From Megalonaias nervosa (Eukaryota > Mollusca > Bivalvia > Unionida > Unionidae), in contig JAECUM010001140.1 of assembly GCA_016617855.1 (NCBI GenBank), positions 62,001 to 126,000 on the forward strand: a stretch of DNA of 64,000 nt. Direction: 5' to 3'. The position numbers were made by a program, and so were the translations under genes. Under the pieces are notes generated by a model that did no database searches, was not told where the DNA came from, and was given only the letters and a program-made list of their open reading frames with translations. Below, one piece after another: positions 1-10,660 of this stretch. Position 1 is the first letter of the stretch; each line of letters starts with the position of its first letter.

Positions 1-119
1 TTTTCACTTGCAACTAGGTATAAGCTCACAAAAGATTCTATTTCTTAAAACATAACTTACATTATTAACCAATCCTGGCCAGCCAAACCCATATATACTC
101 TATTTAATGTTCACCCATT

Positions 120-290
120 TCCAGGCTGGTTCCCATTTTTCCATACCATTAGTACAGTGTGTCCTGGAGTGACAGCCTTCTCCAGTGATGTACAGTTGAA
201 ACCAGCCCAGCTTGGTCTGGGTAGAATTTGGACTTGCACTTTTATAGTAGTGAATCTGGCATGCCAACCACTGAGCCACCATAGTCCCTG
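120..290 (-). repeat. tRNA-derived SINE-like copy (family 4)
   Basis: Read on the minus strand from position 290, the segment begins with a tRNA-like head containing an A-box-like TGGCTCAGTGG. About 45 bp later there is a degenerate B-box-like GCAAGTCCAAATTC. An unrelated body of about 100 bp follows. The order (pol III A box, B box, non-tRNA tail) is that of a SINE. I found no second full copy in the window and no clear target duplication, so the family assignment is tentative. The short open frame across it is incidental. Confidence 0.5.
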
Positions 291-619
291 TTTTTAAAAA
301 AAGACAAATTATTATCAGCAAAGGTGTTGTTTCTAGGTCATTTTCTTGTCCTAATTGATAAGTCTATCCCATTGTTCTACTTTCCTAATGTTAATTTCTT
401 TATGGCACTCTGAAGGGTTTAGGGATTCTTACTTTTCATCCAGTTGCTGCTCTGTGGCTTCCATGCAAGTACATATGTTGTTACTTCAAGGTATGGAATC
501 ACAGGTCTGATTGAAGTTTGATATAGGTAATGATTTCACATTGAAGGAAGCAGGCAAACTGAGAAGATATCCTATGCATGGTTTCAATTTCCAGTGGAGT
601 AGATAAGAATAGTGGTATT
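291..619. other. Featureless AT-rich DNA
   Basis: No coding signal, repeat array or recognisable element was found here. It resembles intron or intergenic sequence. Confidence 0.5.
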
Positions 620-840
620 GGCCCTTGCATATGGATATTGTGTATGCAGAGATGAGCATCATATACCTAGATCTGCTGAATTGGCAGATTAGGGTCTATG
701 CCATTTCATGCAACTTATATACCGTAATTCCGGGCCAGCATTGAAGACCTTAATCTGCTGGCCCATGATGCAACAGCAGATACATGCAACCAGCTGCAAA
801 CAAACTCCAAGAGCTTCTATTATATAAAGTTTGAGTGCTG
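620..840. mobile_element. Degenerate copy of palindromic MITE (family C)
   Basis: Two short hairpin cores remain, one around GATCTGCTGAATTGGCAGAT (near 680) and one around TAATCTGCTGG...AGCAGATAC (near 750-785). Relics of the GCAAAC and TCCAA motifs and a TTATAT end are also present. The order matches better copies at 27213 and 40497, but both termini are decayed. The call rests on layout and shared 8-12-bp words. Confidence 0.4.
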
Positions 841-1363
841 GTGTACTAAATGTAAATTGGATCCAGTAATCTGAAACATTTTGAGCACGGAACTAATGAA
901 GCTCAGACTTAAAACTCCAAAATCAAATATTTTATTCAGTGCATCAAATTAGCAGTAGTTAGCTAGCTTGGGGATAGTACATGTCCTGTCCGACGTGTAG
1001 TTATCATAGTTTTGATAGGCCAATGGCTAGCAAAGTTTGTTTTTCTGCCAGCTCGCTTTGTGGGAAGGATTATTAAAGATTCAGCAGGATTAGTGAAATT
1101 TCTCAGTAACACATTCCTTTTGGATACAAGGAAATTTATGTTAAATTATAGGCCAGTGATGTTTAGGATGCATTTCATGTATGTCATTTAGATTTTGTGG
1201 ACTAGCTGAGTAGCTCAAGCTTAGAAAGACCTGAAAGTTCCTTGATGCCATACTGTATCTTTATTCTTATCAAAATTTTTAAAAAAACACATAAACTATT
1301 CAAGTTTGGGAGGTTTTTTGAGAATAAAGGACCATATTATTTGCTGATAATTTTTCTTACAAT
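841..1363. other. Featureless AT-rich DNA
   Basis: No coding potential or repeat structure was recognised. Confidence 0.45.
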
Positions 1364-1578
1364 TACCATCTATGCACATATATATGCTGGGTCGAACTGC
1401 AAACAGTATTAACCCTGATCTGGGGACACATTATGTAATTAGGGTCTCTATTGTTTATTCTACAGATCAGTCAACATATATAACCTGCATAAACCCAGAT
1501 CTGACTGCACATTATGTAGATCTGGTTGCATGCAGTTTACAACTGAATCAAACATACTGTACATGAATATATATGGTA
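1364..1578. mobile_element. Palindromic MITE, family C
   Basis: It starts TACCATCTATGCACATATA and ends in ATATATATGGTA, giving inverted ends in a TA context. Inside are the two family hairpins built from ACCCTGATCTG/CAGATC and CCCAGATCTG/CAGATCTGG, separated by a TTGTTTATTCTACAGATCAG linker. The length of about 215 bp agrees with the other copies. There is no coding capacity, so it would depend on a transposase supplied elsewhere. Its right end is continuous with the 37-bp tandem array that follows. Confidence 0.7.
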
Positions 1579-1775
1579 TATAAAAATTTTATACTGTACA
1601 TGAGTATATATGGTACGTACAAACTTTGTACTGTACGTGAGTATATATGGTACATACAAACGTTGTACTGTACATGAATATATATGGTACATACAGACTT
1701 TGTACTGTACATGAGTATATATGGTACATACAAACTTTGTACTGTACATGAGTATATATAGTACATATATAGTAC
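1556..1775. repeat. 37-bp minisatellite grown from a MITE end
   Basis: ACTGTACATGA recurs at 1556, 1593, 1630, 1667, 1704 and 1741, which is a strict 37-bp period and about six copies. Each unit contains the GAGTATATATGGTAC terminus of the family C MITE plus a short ACAAACTTTGT spacer. The overlapping minus-strand open frames repeat a Tyr/Cys-rich peptide because of this periodicity and are not taken as genes. Confidence 0.9.
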
Positions 1776-1792
1776 ATACAGAGGGTAAGTGT

Positions 1793-2243
1793 TAAGGTTG
1801 TCCACCTGTTATGTGGCACTTTTATTTGGTTATTGTTTTTAAGAGATGATAGACTAGGTGTTATTACCCAGATCGAGTAATTAATAACATAAAATATTAA
1901 ATTAATGGATGGAATAACAGAACTGAGTAGAGATATAGAATAAAGCAAGAGCCTCTGTATGTAAAATATAATAGTTTAATCAGTTACATAAAGAAACTAA
2001 AATTGAACATGACATTTGAAGGATAGACTTTCACTTAAAAATAGAATTCCAAAATTTATAAAAAGTGCAATTAGCCATTCTGTTACACTGATAAAACAAA
2101 TTTTATAATGGAACCGAGTGAACAATCAAACTCATTTTGCTCAGCATGCCTGCATAACCTGGTTGCTTCTGGTCCATCCAAAGTCAACATTGGTGACAGG
2201 TCAGAGTCATTGTGTTCCTTTTCCTCTTCTCTCTGTCTCTTCA
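1793..2243 (+). repeat. Old interspersed repeat E, segment 1 of 3
   Basis: This aligns by eye with 11936-12370. Shared landmarks include TTGGTTATTGTT, GATCGAGTAA, GGTGGAATA-like and TTAATCARTTACATAAA words, and a GAGTGAACAATCRAA motif. The copy is broken by a SINE at 2244. No protein-coding signal was seen, and the class of the element is unknown. Confidence 0.65.
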
Positions 2244-2560
2244 GTGTGCATGTGTGTGGTTTGGGCTTTTAACATAGCTTTAACAATTTTTCAGTCATAT
2301 TGCTACAATGTCTGCAGTGTGGCAGTTTAAAGTGATGTCTAGCACTGAAGCATCATGCTGCAGACATGTAGCATGATGTCCCACCTAGTCGCATTATCCT
2401 GACACCGGGCCAACCAGTCCTAACACTAACCACTTAACGCTGAGCACCTAGTGAGGCTGCTGTTAGTACTAATTTTATGTCTTTGATATGACTCGTGAAA
2501 GGGGGGACGATTTGAACCTGTGATCTTCCACAAAATAACCACTAGGCCATCGGAGTGGTC
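2244..2560 (-). mobile_element. tRNA-derived SINE (family S1), inserted in repeat E
   Basis: On the minus strand this runs from a tRNA-like head (about 2560 down to 2490, CCTAGTGGTTAT and a degenerate GGTTCAAATC B box). A conserved body follows with ACTGGT, GTGTCAGGATAATG, a GACATCA-type word and GATATGACTG-like words. It ends in a TTAAAGCTATGTTAAAA stretch and a short CA-rich tail at 2244-2260. Seven other copies occur in the window. The head has diverged from the other copies (the B box reads through a GGGGGGAC run), so this is an old copy and not a tRNA gene. Confidence 0.85.
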
Positions 2561-3031
2561 CTCAGTCCCTCCAGCTTCTTCCAGCTCATCAACAGTACTT
2601 AGTTGTTTGGTTTCTTTTCCCACTGAGTGGTGTATATACGGAGCTGTTTTCCTTTTAAATAAATAATAACACAACCTAAATATATATCGGGTTTTTTTAC
2701 TTCTGTAATTGAACAATAATCCCCACTATTGTTATGTCAGATATTGTCTCATTGTAATTCAACAGAGCTATGGCTAATATATTGTCTTATCACAATCCAA
2801 TCAACTTAGGCTGATAGGGGTCAGATCTCAACCTGACGTTGATACACAACCCTATTAACCTAAATGGAACCATGAGATAACTAGACATCTTAGTAAATAG
2901 AACTGTGCCCCTGTGGGCTATAAATAACTAACTGGACTATCTCAGTTGCCATGCATCAGTTTCTTGCTTGATTACCTGAATGAATTCACATTACTTCCTA
3001 ACTAGCAATTCCTTGCCATAACATTTCCAGA
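2561..3031 (+). repeat. Old interspersed repeat E, segment 2 of 3
   Basis: It continues the alignment to 12490-12800 after the SINE. Shared landmarks are GAAGCTATTTTCCCTTTT-like, CAACCTAAAT, GTTATGTCAGATAT and TTCAACAGA words. It ends exactly at the TA where the next transposon is inserted. Confidence 0.6.
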
Positions 3032-4453
3032 TACAGTCCTACCCGTTTATGTCGACATCCTCGGGCCCGAGGAAATATTGTCGACATAGGCGGATGTGGA
3101 GATAAGTGTTGGGGGGGGGCATCTGAAAAAAAGATACAAGTTAAATTCGTCAGTAAGGGGTGACCTGTCGTCAGTGAGTAGCATTTACACTTTGAGAAAA
3201 AAAACAATGCAAATTTTGATTACATGAAGACAAAACCAGTGTGAAATACACTTGTATATTGACAAATTACATTTTGGTTACCTTTGTGTAATAAAATCTA
3301 CAATAAAATATTACATCGGTCACATCCTGATATGAAAAACATTCACTAATATTCAATGTCGGCATAAGCACATGGTTGCATAGTTGTTATTTACACGCTT
3401 CAAGTGCATGTACTTAAATTGGCGTAGATTTTGGTCAGTCTGTTCCCATCTTATTGAGGCTACCAAGGGGATAGGGCTATTCACAGGGAAATGAAAAACT
3501 GTCATCAAGTTGGTTTAAACAGTACTTGTATTTAGTTGCAGAAATCATCGTGAAAAGTACATAAAAGCGAACAAGAGATATGAGGCTGATATGATTAATG
3601 AAGGCATAAAATTGTATACATTGACACATGCAAATGAGATATTAAAAGAAAATGATTCTTACAATACAATATTGTAACAATGTCAGTTCAAGTGGTATAC
3701 ATTTAAAATTTTTCACAGACATCTTTGCAAGATGCCCCACCCTCAACTTCCTTAACAGCCAGATATTTAGTTTCCAGAGACTGTAAATTTAATCTGCATT
3801 GACACTGCCGTTGGTAGCCATCATAAATATAAATAAAGTTAAAAAGGAAACTTTCACAGTGCTATAAACTTGTTTTAATCACCGATCACTTTGGAAAATG
3901 CAAGAAACATATCAGATTTCATTGCTTTTATTTATGTCGCCACGAGAAGCCAACTTTATAGGACCAAACAAAAAAGCCTGGTTTTTTTTATCCGACCGCG
4001 ACATTAAAGCCTGTCGGCAAAATCAACTAATTGTTGAATAAAGTACAGGTCGGAACTGGCCGCTTGCTGACATAAATGATTAGGCGAGAAAATTCAAGCC
4101 TGGCGGGAAGATCAACTAATTGTTGAACAAAGTTTGGGTCAGAACTGGCAGCTGGTCGACATAAATGATAAGGCGGTAAAATTAAAGCCTGGCGGCAAGA
4201 TCAACTAATTGTTGAACAAAGTATGGGTCGGAACTGGAAGCTTGTCGACATAAATGATTTGAAAACAAAGGATTTGTTCAAGCTGGGACCAAGGGCTTCT
4301 GTCGACATATACGTTTATTTTTTTATCTCGACGTCGACATAAGCATGACAATTTTGGTAGTAATAGTAGACCAAGGGACTGGGACTTTGCTTTTTTGTCG
4401 AAATAGGCGGCTTGTCGACATAAGTGATGTCGATATAAGTGGGTAGGACTGTA
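3032..4453. mobile_element. Non-autonomous TA-flanked DNA transposon with GTCGAC motifs
   Basis: The left end is TACAGTCCTACCCGTTTATG and the right end is the inverse complement, with GTGGGTAGGACTGTA closing at 4453. This leaves CAGTCCTACCC termini inside a TA dinucleotide, as in Tc1/mariner-type elements. The element is about 1.42 kb and has no transposase-like frame. A motif close to GTCGACATAA occurs about ten times in the two end regions and in an internal array. It is richer in CpG than its surroundings, which fits a younger insertion. It interrupts repeat E, so it arrived later. Confidence 0.85.
4007..4262 (+). repeat. 89-bp tandem repeat inside the transposon
   Basis: AAGCCTGKCGG starts at 4007, 4096 and 4185, an 89-bp period with about 2.9 copies. 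Each unit has ATCAACTAATTGTTGAAYAA, itself a near palindrome, then GGTCRGAACTGG and a GTCGACATAAATGAT-like word. The units are highly similar, so the expansion is recent relative to the host DNA. Confidence 0.9.
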
Positions 4454-5240
4454 CAGTAAAATCGATTTCTAGCATAAATGACAGATATCATTGAAGACAG
4501 ATAAACTCACATAGTCACACAATTTGTATCAAAAGTAATGCATGAAATCCTTAGAATGTATGAGTCATATAACATTCAAGACAAATGCATGCAAACCATT
4601 AACTTCTGAGCTCATGGAAAATTGATGTATGAATTTAAAATGAATAATTACAAATTTGTGTCAGTGAACATATTGTAGTGATTGAAACAAGACCTTGTGC
4701 CTTCCTGAGACTCACTCTTTTTCTATGTAGCCTAATCTCTCTTTTTCCTTTAAGTTCCATGTCCCTCAACTTCCAGACACTCACCTCTTGGTCAGTTTAT
4801 ATGATAAAAATACTTTCTACTAATCGCAAAAGTCAACTTCTTGCCTTCATGCACAAACTTGGACTGAATAATTTCACGAGGGAGAATACTCAAAACTTTG
4901 AATTCATCTGTGAAACACATCCCCCACATTTATCTTAGCCAGTCAGGATTAACTTCTGCGAACTGCCAAATATTTAACACACCCATCTAAAACTTCAACT
5001 ATTATGACACTTATTTCCAAATGGTTCAAATTGTCTCTGGATTGTCTCTACTTTGACATTTTCTTTGACTTAACCTCTGAGTTAATATCTGTCAGAACAT
5101 TATCATAGCAGGTCCTAATTAAAAATCAGTCGTGCCCCCAAATAAAAGTATCACACCCGTTGCCACTAGCGATTTATTGTACGCCTAGTCCATATGTCAA
5201 AGTGAATTGTTATGTGTCATGCTGACCGTGACAAGATTGA
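4454..5240 (+). repeat. Old interspersed repeat E, segment 3 of 3
   Basis: Alignment to about 12960-13700 resumes after the transposon, with shared words such as GGCATGAAATTCTTAGAAT-like, ACCTTGTGCYTTC, CCAGACA and AGCCARTC. The right boundary is not sharp. The frame at 4678-4938 has no recognised motif and lies inside this repeat. Confidence 0.55.
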
Positions 5241-5439
5241 CTTAAGTTATAATGCAGTAATATTTTTCTTGAAAATTCACTCAGTTACAGTAAGAATTGA
5301 ACTTCATATTTTACATCATTCATGTTATGCATGATTAACATTCAGTTTGATTTGTCCACTCGTGCAGTGTTTTTGATTTGATTTTCAAGCTTCATGCCAT
5401 TATGAATACTGTAAAATAAATATGACATTTGGTTCTTGA

Positions 5440-5515
5440 AACCTCCAAATAAGCTGCATAGACCCTGATCTGTATCCAGGGCACTACATGGCATCAGATC
5501 TGAGTCTTTACTGGT
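5440..5515. mobile_element. Fragment of palindromic MITE family C
   Basis: A single core containing GACCCTGATCTG and a facing CAGATCTGAGTC remains, without the terminal repeats. This is probably a decayed copy. Confidence 0.35.
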
Positions 5516-5516
5516 C

Positions 5517-5618
5517 TCATGGGAGTGTATAGAAATGCATCTCATGTGAGTGTATAGCGATGCATCTCATGTGAGTGTATAGAAATGCATCTCATGTGAG
5601 TGTATAGAAATGCATCCT
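5517..5618 (+). repeat. 25-bp minisatellite, four copies
   Basis: GAGTGTATAG recurs at 5523, 5548, 5573 and 5598. The unit is close to CATCTCATGTGAGTGTATAG plus AAATG. Units 2-4 differ at very few bases. Confidence 0.9.
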
Positions 5619-6844
5619 AGAAATACTGTACAAGTACAGAATAAATATTGTGACCTATATAGTTATTGAAAGTAAAGAAACAACAGCTTATTTTTGTAAT
5701 TTGATGGCTGTATTGTTATTATTCTTGCGAGTACAAAAATCATTAATAATGGTACAATAACAATTTTCAGAAAAGGCCTATTCGTTTAGTAGTTTAGGCT
5801 AGTTCCTAATTACATTGGTTTATGTCAGGATTTGTGACGTACATGTATATGCAGGAGTAATAGTAGTCGTATTCAAGAATAAATTATTGACTTATGATGT
5901 ATTGATTTTTGAGAGAAAAAGTTCTGACAAAAATATATATTTTCAAGTTCTGCACACAAGGTTCTTTTGCAGGATATGGGAACATGGGACTCCTGTCAAG
6001 AGTCCCTGTGTTTTTATAGCTATACATACTACAGTAATGTTTCTGTGTCTAAAACAGATTTTCACCCTTTTTCTGAGTCTAAGGATTCTCACTATGGGGT
6101 CAGAAAGAAACCCTGGTAAAGAATCTTTGAGTTCATTGCCAGAAGAGTTTCCAAGTAATAAATATATAAGGATGCACATTTCTTCACCCATCCACTAAGC
6201 CTTCAGGTGTTGAACAGGAAACACATGTGGTTTATTTTATAATCAGCATCCCATAATGTGATGGAGAAAATATTTGTTAAATAAGGCTCATTACAAAAGA
6301 TTTGTTTGTAACTTTTTCAATATGGGTCCTGACTGCTTTGTCAAACGTTCTTACCACACTTGCAAATAAACATTTTATTGGTGAAATATTTTTATCTTAA
6401 GGTTTATTTAATTTAACAGTATCCCATCAGCAGCAGAAGCAAAATGTATGCTACAAAAATAGTTTTCTACTTGGTTCTTGAATTGTTTGAATGGATATTT
6501 GTGCGAACTTTCCACACTAGTTCCTTTTTTGCTGAAAACCATTTCTTGTATAGTCTTGGTATGTTTAATGTATGCAGGACATGGCAGTTCCAATACTGTC
6601 CTACTAGCTTGACATGGAGGATGCAAGTGTGGAAAGTTGTCTCAACATTTACAATTTTAAGCCACATTACCACAGTTGTTGGACATATGTTAACTTTGAC
6701 TTTCCATCTGTCAGTGCTCAGTCCATTGCATCTTGATTAAGTTTTGTGCTTTAGGTCAACTCAGGCACTGTGAACCACAGTTCTATCACTTTAGTATGAA
6801 GATGGCAGAATATCAAAAGGGGAGAAAGTCCTTCACGTGCATGC
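5619..6844. other. No recognised feature
   Basis: Several open frames of 70-130 codons lie here on both strands (for example 5815-6198 + and 6444-6740 +). None shows a family motif, and they overlap frames of equal length on the opposite strand. I see no splice-bounded exon. Confidence 0.5.
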
Positions 6845-6891
6845 ATATATATATATATATATATAAGTATATAAGTATATATATATATATA

Positions 6892-6925
<34 letters not shown>
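6845..6925. repeat. (TA)n microsatellite
   Basis: An almost pure TA tract broken by two AAGTATATAAG interruptions and an AGTATA interruption. Confidence 0.95.
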
Positions 6926-6927
<2 letters not shown>

Positions 6928-7022
6928 GAATATGTGTCTTAACACCTGCAGGACTATACTGCCAACCTTTGGCAGTGTAGTCTGTTAAGGTGGTTAGGGG
7001 TTTTATTCATATCTGGAGCTAG

Positions 7023-7203
7023 TACAGTAAAACCTGTCTTGAGAGACCACTGCTATGAGAGACCACCTGTCTTGAGAGACCAAGTTCTCCGTGTACAGAT
7101 TTGTTGATTCTATAGTGTTATGATCTGTTATGAGAGACCACCTGTCATGAGAGTCATTATGTTTTGGCAGAAGGGGTGTCCTTTCAAGACAGGGTCCACT
7201 GTA
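7023..7203. mobile_element. Mariner-like MITE with CAGT ends
   Basis: The element begins TACAGTAAAACCTGTCTTGA and ends TCAAGACAGGGTCCACTGTA. The inverted repeats of about 20 bp match at most positions and sit in a TA target context. Internal GAGAGACCACCTGTC words repeat three to four times. At 181 bp it has no coding capacity. A decayed relative may lie at 27890-28030. Confidence 0.85.
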
Positions 7204-7829
7204 TATACAGTATTTCTCTAATGGTAATTAGTGATTTTCCAATTAGTGAGCTTGGACAAGCATTGGCCAGTTTTAGTGAAATGATGAATTAATCGATGAC
7301 AGTCCCTATGATCAATTTTCAACAAAATTTAGTTTTGCTGCTATACCTGGTCTTTTTGAACCTATGAACTACAGCTGTTGATGGACTTAGTTTGTATGGA
7401 AAAAAAATAGCCACCATTTTAACAAAACATCATGTGGAAAAATTAATTATTAATACATGTAGATCATAAATATTTAGGAGAAATAGATTATTAAATTGTT
7501 TTCTCAATTCCCAACACATATAAAAATGAGGGGGGGGCCACCTTGTAATATAAGAAAATTTAGTGGAGAGCTTATTGATGGACAACACATGCATTTAAAA
7601 AAATATATTCATACTTTTTTTAAGAACTGGGGATGAGCTTATCATTAGAGAAATACAATATTGTGTTGCTTATGTTCATCACTCAGTATGTATGTGTCTA
7701 CATATCCAGTATTGTTTCAGTTACCTTATGAAGAATTTGATTGATTGAAATGTTATTTGATATGGATTGTAATGGAAATTTATATATCAGGTATTTTTAT
7801 ATTTGTAAAATGTAATCTTTTTGTGGGTG
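7204..7829. other. No recognised feature
   Basis: AT-rich sequence with one G-run near 7530. No coding or repeat signal was recognised. Confidence 0.45.
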
Positions 7830-7944
7830 GGTGCGCTGTTTATGGGATGGCCTGTTGCCCACCATCTGTCTATTGTTCTTAGCCCATCCATCCATTAGCA
7901 TAAGTTTGTTATCGCTACTGCTCCTAAATTACATGGAGAATTAC

Positions 7945-8007
<63 letters not shown>

Positions 8008-8540
8008 TCATCCCATGTTCCAGTTGGTCCTAAATGAAAATTGTGCCAATCTGATGATTTCCAAAATCCACTACAGCAGCCACCTTAACAGATGTTATAA
8101 CTTATTGCTTGTCCATCTGAATAGAAAGTCATTTTGACATGGGATTGTCACTAAACACTTCTTATGGTATCTGTTGGCTTGAACAAAAATGGTGCCAGCC
8201 TGATGTTTGATTGGCCACTATGGCAGCCATATCTTGTTATAACTACTTCTCCAGAATAGAATGTCATATCAGCATTGGATTGTCAGTAAAAGATTTCTAG
8301 TCCTCATTGAAAATGGTTTCAGTATATCCACCACAGCAGCTAATTAAAAAATAGGTTGGGGTTTTTTTTGTTTCTCACTGAAGAATATGATAGATGGTTT
8401 CAACATTCAGCAATTAAAAGCAAGAAATGGGCTTATCTTGACTTTTTCAAAATCATTTTAGTTAGTAGAGCTTCAATCCTTCTGGGAGACTCTTGTTTCA
8501 TGGATGTCTGTTGTCATCAGTGATTGAATGTCTTTCTTTG
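7830..8540 (+). mobile_element. Composite repeat G, copy 1 (head, CA tract, internal repeats, tail)
   Basis: The head (7845-7945) has GGGATGGCCTGTTGCCCACC and a CCATCCATTAGCA region matching 60510-60590. A (CA)n tract at about 7948-8006 is followed by two or three degenerate 130-150-bp units marked by TTGGTCCTAAATGAAAAT, GTGCCAATCTGATG and CAGCCATATCTTG. The tail (8375-8540) has GATGGTTTCAACATTCAGCA, shared with tails near 10010, 52050 and 61980. The layout of unique ends around satellite-like units resembles non-autonomous Helitron-type elements described in molluscs. That class is inference, as I did not identify Helitron termini. Confidence 0.65.
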
Positions 8541-9299
8541 AGCCTTGAAGTTTTGTGACTTGAAGCATCCACAGAAGCCATGACAAAATGTATTCCACAA
8601 AAGAAATGAATTCCAAATAATACAAGGAAAATGTAAGCCTTGTTTTGCTGTAACCTTGTCCAGCCATAATTTGAATCATGAGCCCAGTTTAACTTAGTAA
8701 TTGCAATGATGTGATGGATTTAATGTCCGCTTGATACTTTTGACTCGGACTTCATGGACTGAAATCAAATTTAGCATGATCCTTAAAATCACTGACACCA
8801 TGGTCATTAGTTTGATGTTGCCTTTTGCCACTTTATCATATACAGGTGGGTATGCAATAAGAGTTATAGCCCCTGTTTGGCGTAAATAGATACTTGCCCT
8901 TGCATAATAATATCAGGTATACCATAATGGTGGAGGCATCTGCATCCTCTGTAGACATTTCTAGGATCCCTTTCCTTGTAGGCAAATTCTAAAACTATGT
9001 TTTGTTGTGCAATTATCCATTGTGTGACTTAATAATCAGTAAAAACCAAAGCTAGCTTAATAACTTTTGCATTATTATTGGGGGGCACATTCCTTGCGCG
9101 ACACAGTCCTTTGTGGTATGGTTATTTGTGCAGCAGTTTAATTTATTAATGATTTGTTTTCAGCACAATGAAAAATTGACTTCTACTTTAGGTAACATCT
9201 TTAAACTTGGTAGCCAGGTTATGCTAAAGGATACAAAGAACTCTATCATTTTGGAAGTCTAACAGTCAAAATTCAAGACCACTTTGACAGACCAAATCC
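8541..9299. other. No recognised feature
   Basis: Sequence between two repeat G copies. Only isolated repeat-like words were seen, with no coding signal. Confidence 0.4.
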
Positions 9300-10140
9300 A
9301 GATGATTTCCATGCAATAGCTTCACATACCTTCTCTTGTTCATCATCCATCTGTCTATTATCATTGCTCATCCAAAACTTCTTTTAATATTGCCATAAAC
9401 CCTTGCAAACACATTCATCCCATTGACTAGTTGGTCCTAAATGAAAATGGACACAGTTGGATGTCCAGTTTAGCCACCACAGCAACCATATTGAAAATCT
9501 TATTATTGCTACCTCTCTTGAGTGATGGTCATATCAACATGGAGTTTTCACTGAAAGACTTGTGCTGTGTAATTGTTGGGAAATAAAATTGTTGCCAATC
9601 TGGTGTCTATTATAGTCACCATGGCAACCATCTTGAAAATCTTGTTATACCTACTCTTCTTTAATGGAAAGTCCTTTTTACATGGGTTTTCATCAGAAGA
9701 GTTTTTATGGTGTCTTGTTGCTTCTAAATGAAATTGATGGAAATTGTCCATGGTAGCCATGTTAAAAATATCTCCTCCCAAATTGATTGCTATATGAAAA
9801 TTAGGTTTACATAGTCGATCCTAAAATGAAAATGGTGCCATGATGACTGTCTTGAAAATATAGCAGTTGCATTTCACTCTAAATTGATGGTCATATTGAC
9901 ATGGGGCTTCACCAGAATATTTCTGATGTTGTCTAATTAATTCTAAATGAAAATTGTGCCATTATGACATCCAGTATAACTGATTTAAAGCTCTTGCTAT
10001 TGTTAAGAATATCAGAAATGGTTTCAGCACTTGGTAATTAAAAGGAAGAAATTTTTAATTCCTTGAAATTCTTTTCATCCCAAAAAGCGCCAGTCCCTTT
10101 GAGGGATTCAGTTCATCTTTGGTGCAATAAAGTTTCCTCT
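9300..10140 (+). mobile_element. Composite repeat G, copy 2
   Basis: The head at 9335-9440 has CATCCATCTGTCTATTATCA and ACACATTCATCCCATTG. About four units follow, marked by TTGGTCCTAAATGAAAATGG near 9433 and related words near 9570, 9720, 9825 and 9945. The tail from 10010 has GAAATGGTTTCAGCACTTGG. The minus-strand frame at 9548-9781 is created by the repeat units and is not counted as a gene. Confidence 0.65.
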
Positions 10141-10359
10141 GTGGCACCTGTAGGGCACATCAACAGACAAAAAAAATATAAAATGAAATGATCATTACGA
10201 TGATTTTGGACTGAATCAAATTCAGATGCATACCAAGCTTAATGAAACAAAGGTGCTCATGGCCCAAGAATAATTAGACAATCAGTTTCTTTAGAAATTC
10301 TGTGCAGATTTTGCTTAGTATCCATTTGATCATGTTGGTGTTTTAATCGTGTTTCACAA

Positions 10360-10660
10360 GAGAAAATCTTTGACTTTTTGAAGGAATATGATTTACATTA
10401 AAAAAATGATTATATCTTATAAGGATTTTTTTATCTTTTATCTGTGCATTGTTTTTGTACATTTTACAGAATGTTGACATCATTACCTTTTATCTTTATT
10501 CCTAATATTTATATGTTTATTTGGAAGAGTTTATGTTTCTAAAGGTTTTGTGCAGTTCTTCTCTCTTACATTTGTAGAAGTTTACTTTTAATGGAACAGT
10601 GTCGCATTTTTTGTGTTGAGGTAAGGTTGTATGCACGCACACACACGCACATGCACACAC
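10360..10660 (+). repeat. Repeat H, copy 1
   Basis: It matches 40990-41360 at several ordered words: TTGACTTTTTGAAGGAAT versus TTGGACTTTTTGAGGGAAT, ACAGAATGTTGACATC versus ACAGAATTTTAACATC, and GGAACAGT followed by GCATTTTT. A short CA-rich tract ends it. The class is unknown. Confidence 0.5.

Noticed and set aside
6408..6740. Coding gene, or hairpin formed by AACTTTCCACAC and GTGTGGAAAGTT
   Set aside because: Three overlapping frames on both strands have similar length and no motif, and the 12-bp inverted word is separated by more than 100 bp and is isolated.
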